Below, piece by piece: positions 8,010 through 8,240 of a stretch of DNA of 8,240 bases. The DNA is taken from contig JAUWKW010000052.1 of NCBI GenBank assembly GCA_030614035.1, positions 1 through 8,240 on the forward strand, in the 5' to 3' direction. Source of the DNA: Chromatiales bacterium. GTDB taxonomy: Bacteria; Pseudomonadota; Gammaproteobacteria; Steroidobacterales; GCA-2729495. Each line of letters opens with the position of its first letter. Within the stretch, counting starts at the first letter, position 1. A program made the position numbers and the translations under genes. Below the pieces are notes generated by a model. That model was given only the letters and a program-made list of their open reading frames with translations. It did no database searches and was not told where the DNA came from.

Positions 8010-8240
8010 ATGCAGACAGTGGAAAACACGGCGGCGAAAGTCTGGGTAGTCGACGACGACGCATCGGTGCGCTGGGTTCTCGAAAAGGCATTGCAACATG
8101 ACGGTATGCAAGTTCGCGGGTTCGCCGAGGCGGGGGCGGTACAACTGGCGCTCCAGCGCGAACAACCGGACGTGTTGGTCACCGACATTCGCATGCCGGG
8201 CATTAGCGGTATCGAGCTGCTGCAATATCTGGAATCGCTC
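8010..8240 (+). CDS. glnG: Nitrogen regulator NtrC, receiver domain (3' end cut by window)
   Basis: Only the first 77 codons are present. They form most of a response-regulator receiver domain very close to NtrC (GlnG). VWVVDDDASVRWVLEKAL (11-28) carries the acidic pocket D15-D17, and the phospho-acceptor is D59 in TDIRMPG, matching D54 of E. coli NtrC. In the family a sigma-54 AAA+ domain and a Fis-type DNA-binding domain follow; they lie outside the window. The ATG at 8010 is 5 nt after the ntrB stop, so the two are translated as a pair. NtrC is the expected activator of the sigma-54-like promoter upstream of glnA. NtrX is a possible relative, but the NtrB partner and the VWVVDDD/RWVLE wording favour NtrC. 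Confidence 0.96.
   Translation, partial: MQTVENTAAKVWVVDDDASVRWVLEKALQHDGMQVRGFAEAGAVQLALQREQPDVLVTDIRMPGISGIELLQYLESL

Overview
The window carries ordinary gammaproteobacterial housekeeping and nitrogen-regulation genes from a moderately GC-rich genome. The gene content and order (glyQ-glyS-gmhB-plsC, and glnA-DUF4124-ntrB-ntrC) match arrangements known from Pseudomonas-like and related Gammaproteobacteria. The alpha2beta2-type glycyl-tRNA synthetase, the GlnA of exactly 469 residues with an adenylylation tyrosine, and the NtrB/NtrC pair all point the same way. I cannot name the genus. I see no tRNA, rRNA, insertion sequence, CRISPR array, phage gene or other accessory cargo.

Left half, minus strand (about 4430 down to 1): a four-gene unit reads leftward as glyQ (4378-3482), glyS (3463-1355), gmhB (1297-704) and a plsC-type acyltransferase (702 to beyond the left edge). 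Gaps are 18, 57 and 1 nt, so it looks like one operon. A good -10 hexamer lies about 50 nt upstream of glyQ. The unit links glycine charging of tRNA to heptose synthesis for LPS and to phosphatidic acid synthesis, that is, translation plus envelope building.

Centre (4379-4828): a 450-bp divergent intergenic region. It holds the glyQ promoter on one side. On the other side are two NtrC-like dyads, a sigma-54-type -24/-12 element with exact GG-N10-GC spacing, a GC-rich leader of roughly 200 nt and a strong ribosome binding site in front of glnA.

Right half, plus strand (4829 to the right edge): glnA (4829-6238), a small exported DUF4124 protein (6335-6898), the nitrogen sensor kinase ntrB/glnL (ending at 8004) and the start of ntrC/glnG (8010 to beyond the edge). 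NtrB would phosphorylate NtrC. NtrC-P would bind the dyads upstream of glnA and activate sigma-54 polymerase, giving the classical self-controlled nitrogen circuit.

The main oddity is the 5' end of ntrB. Its frame has no ATG, GTG or TTG where the family normally starts. The only usual start codons lie inside the DUF4124 gene, which implies either a long out-of-frame overlap, a rare start codon, or a sequence error. I found no previously undescribed system here.
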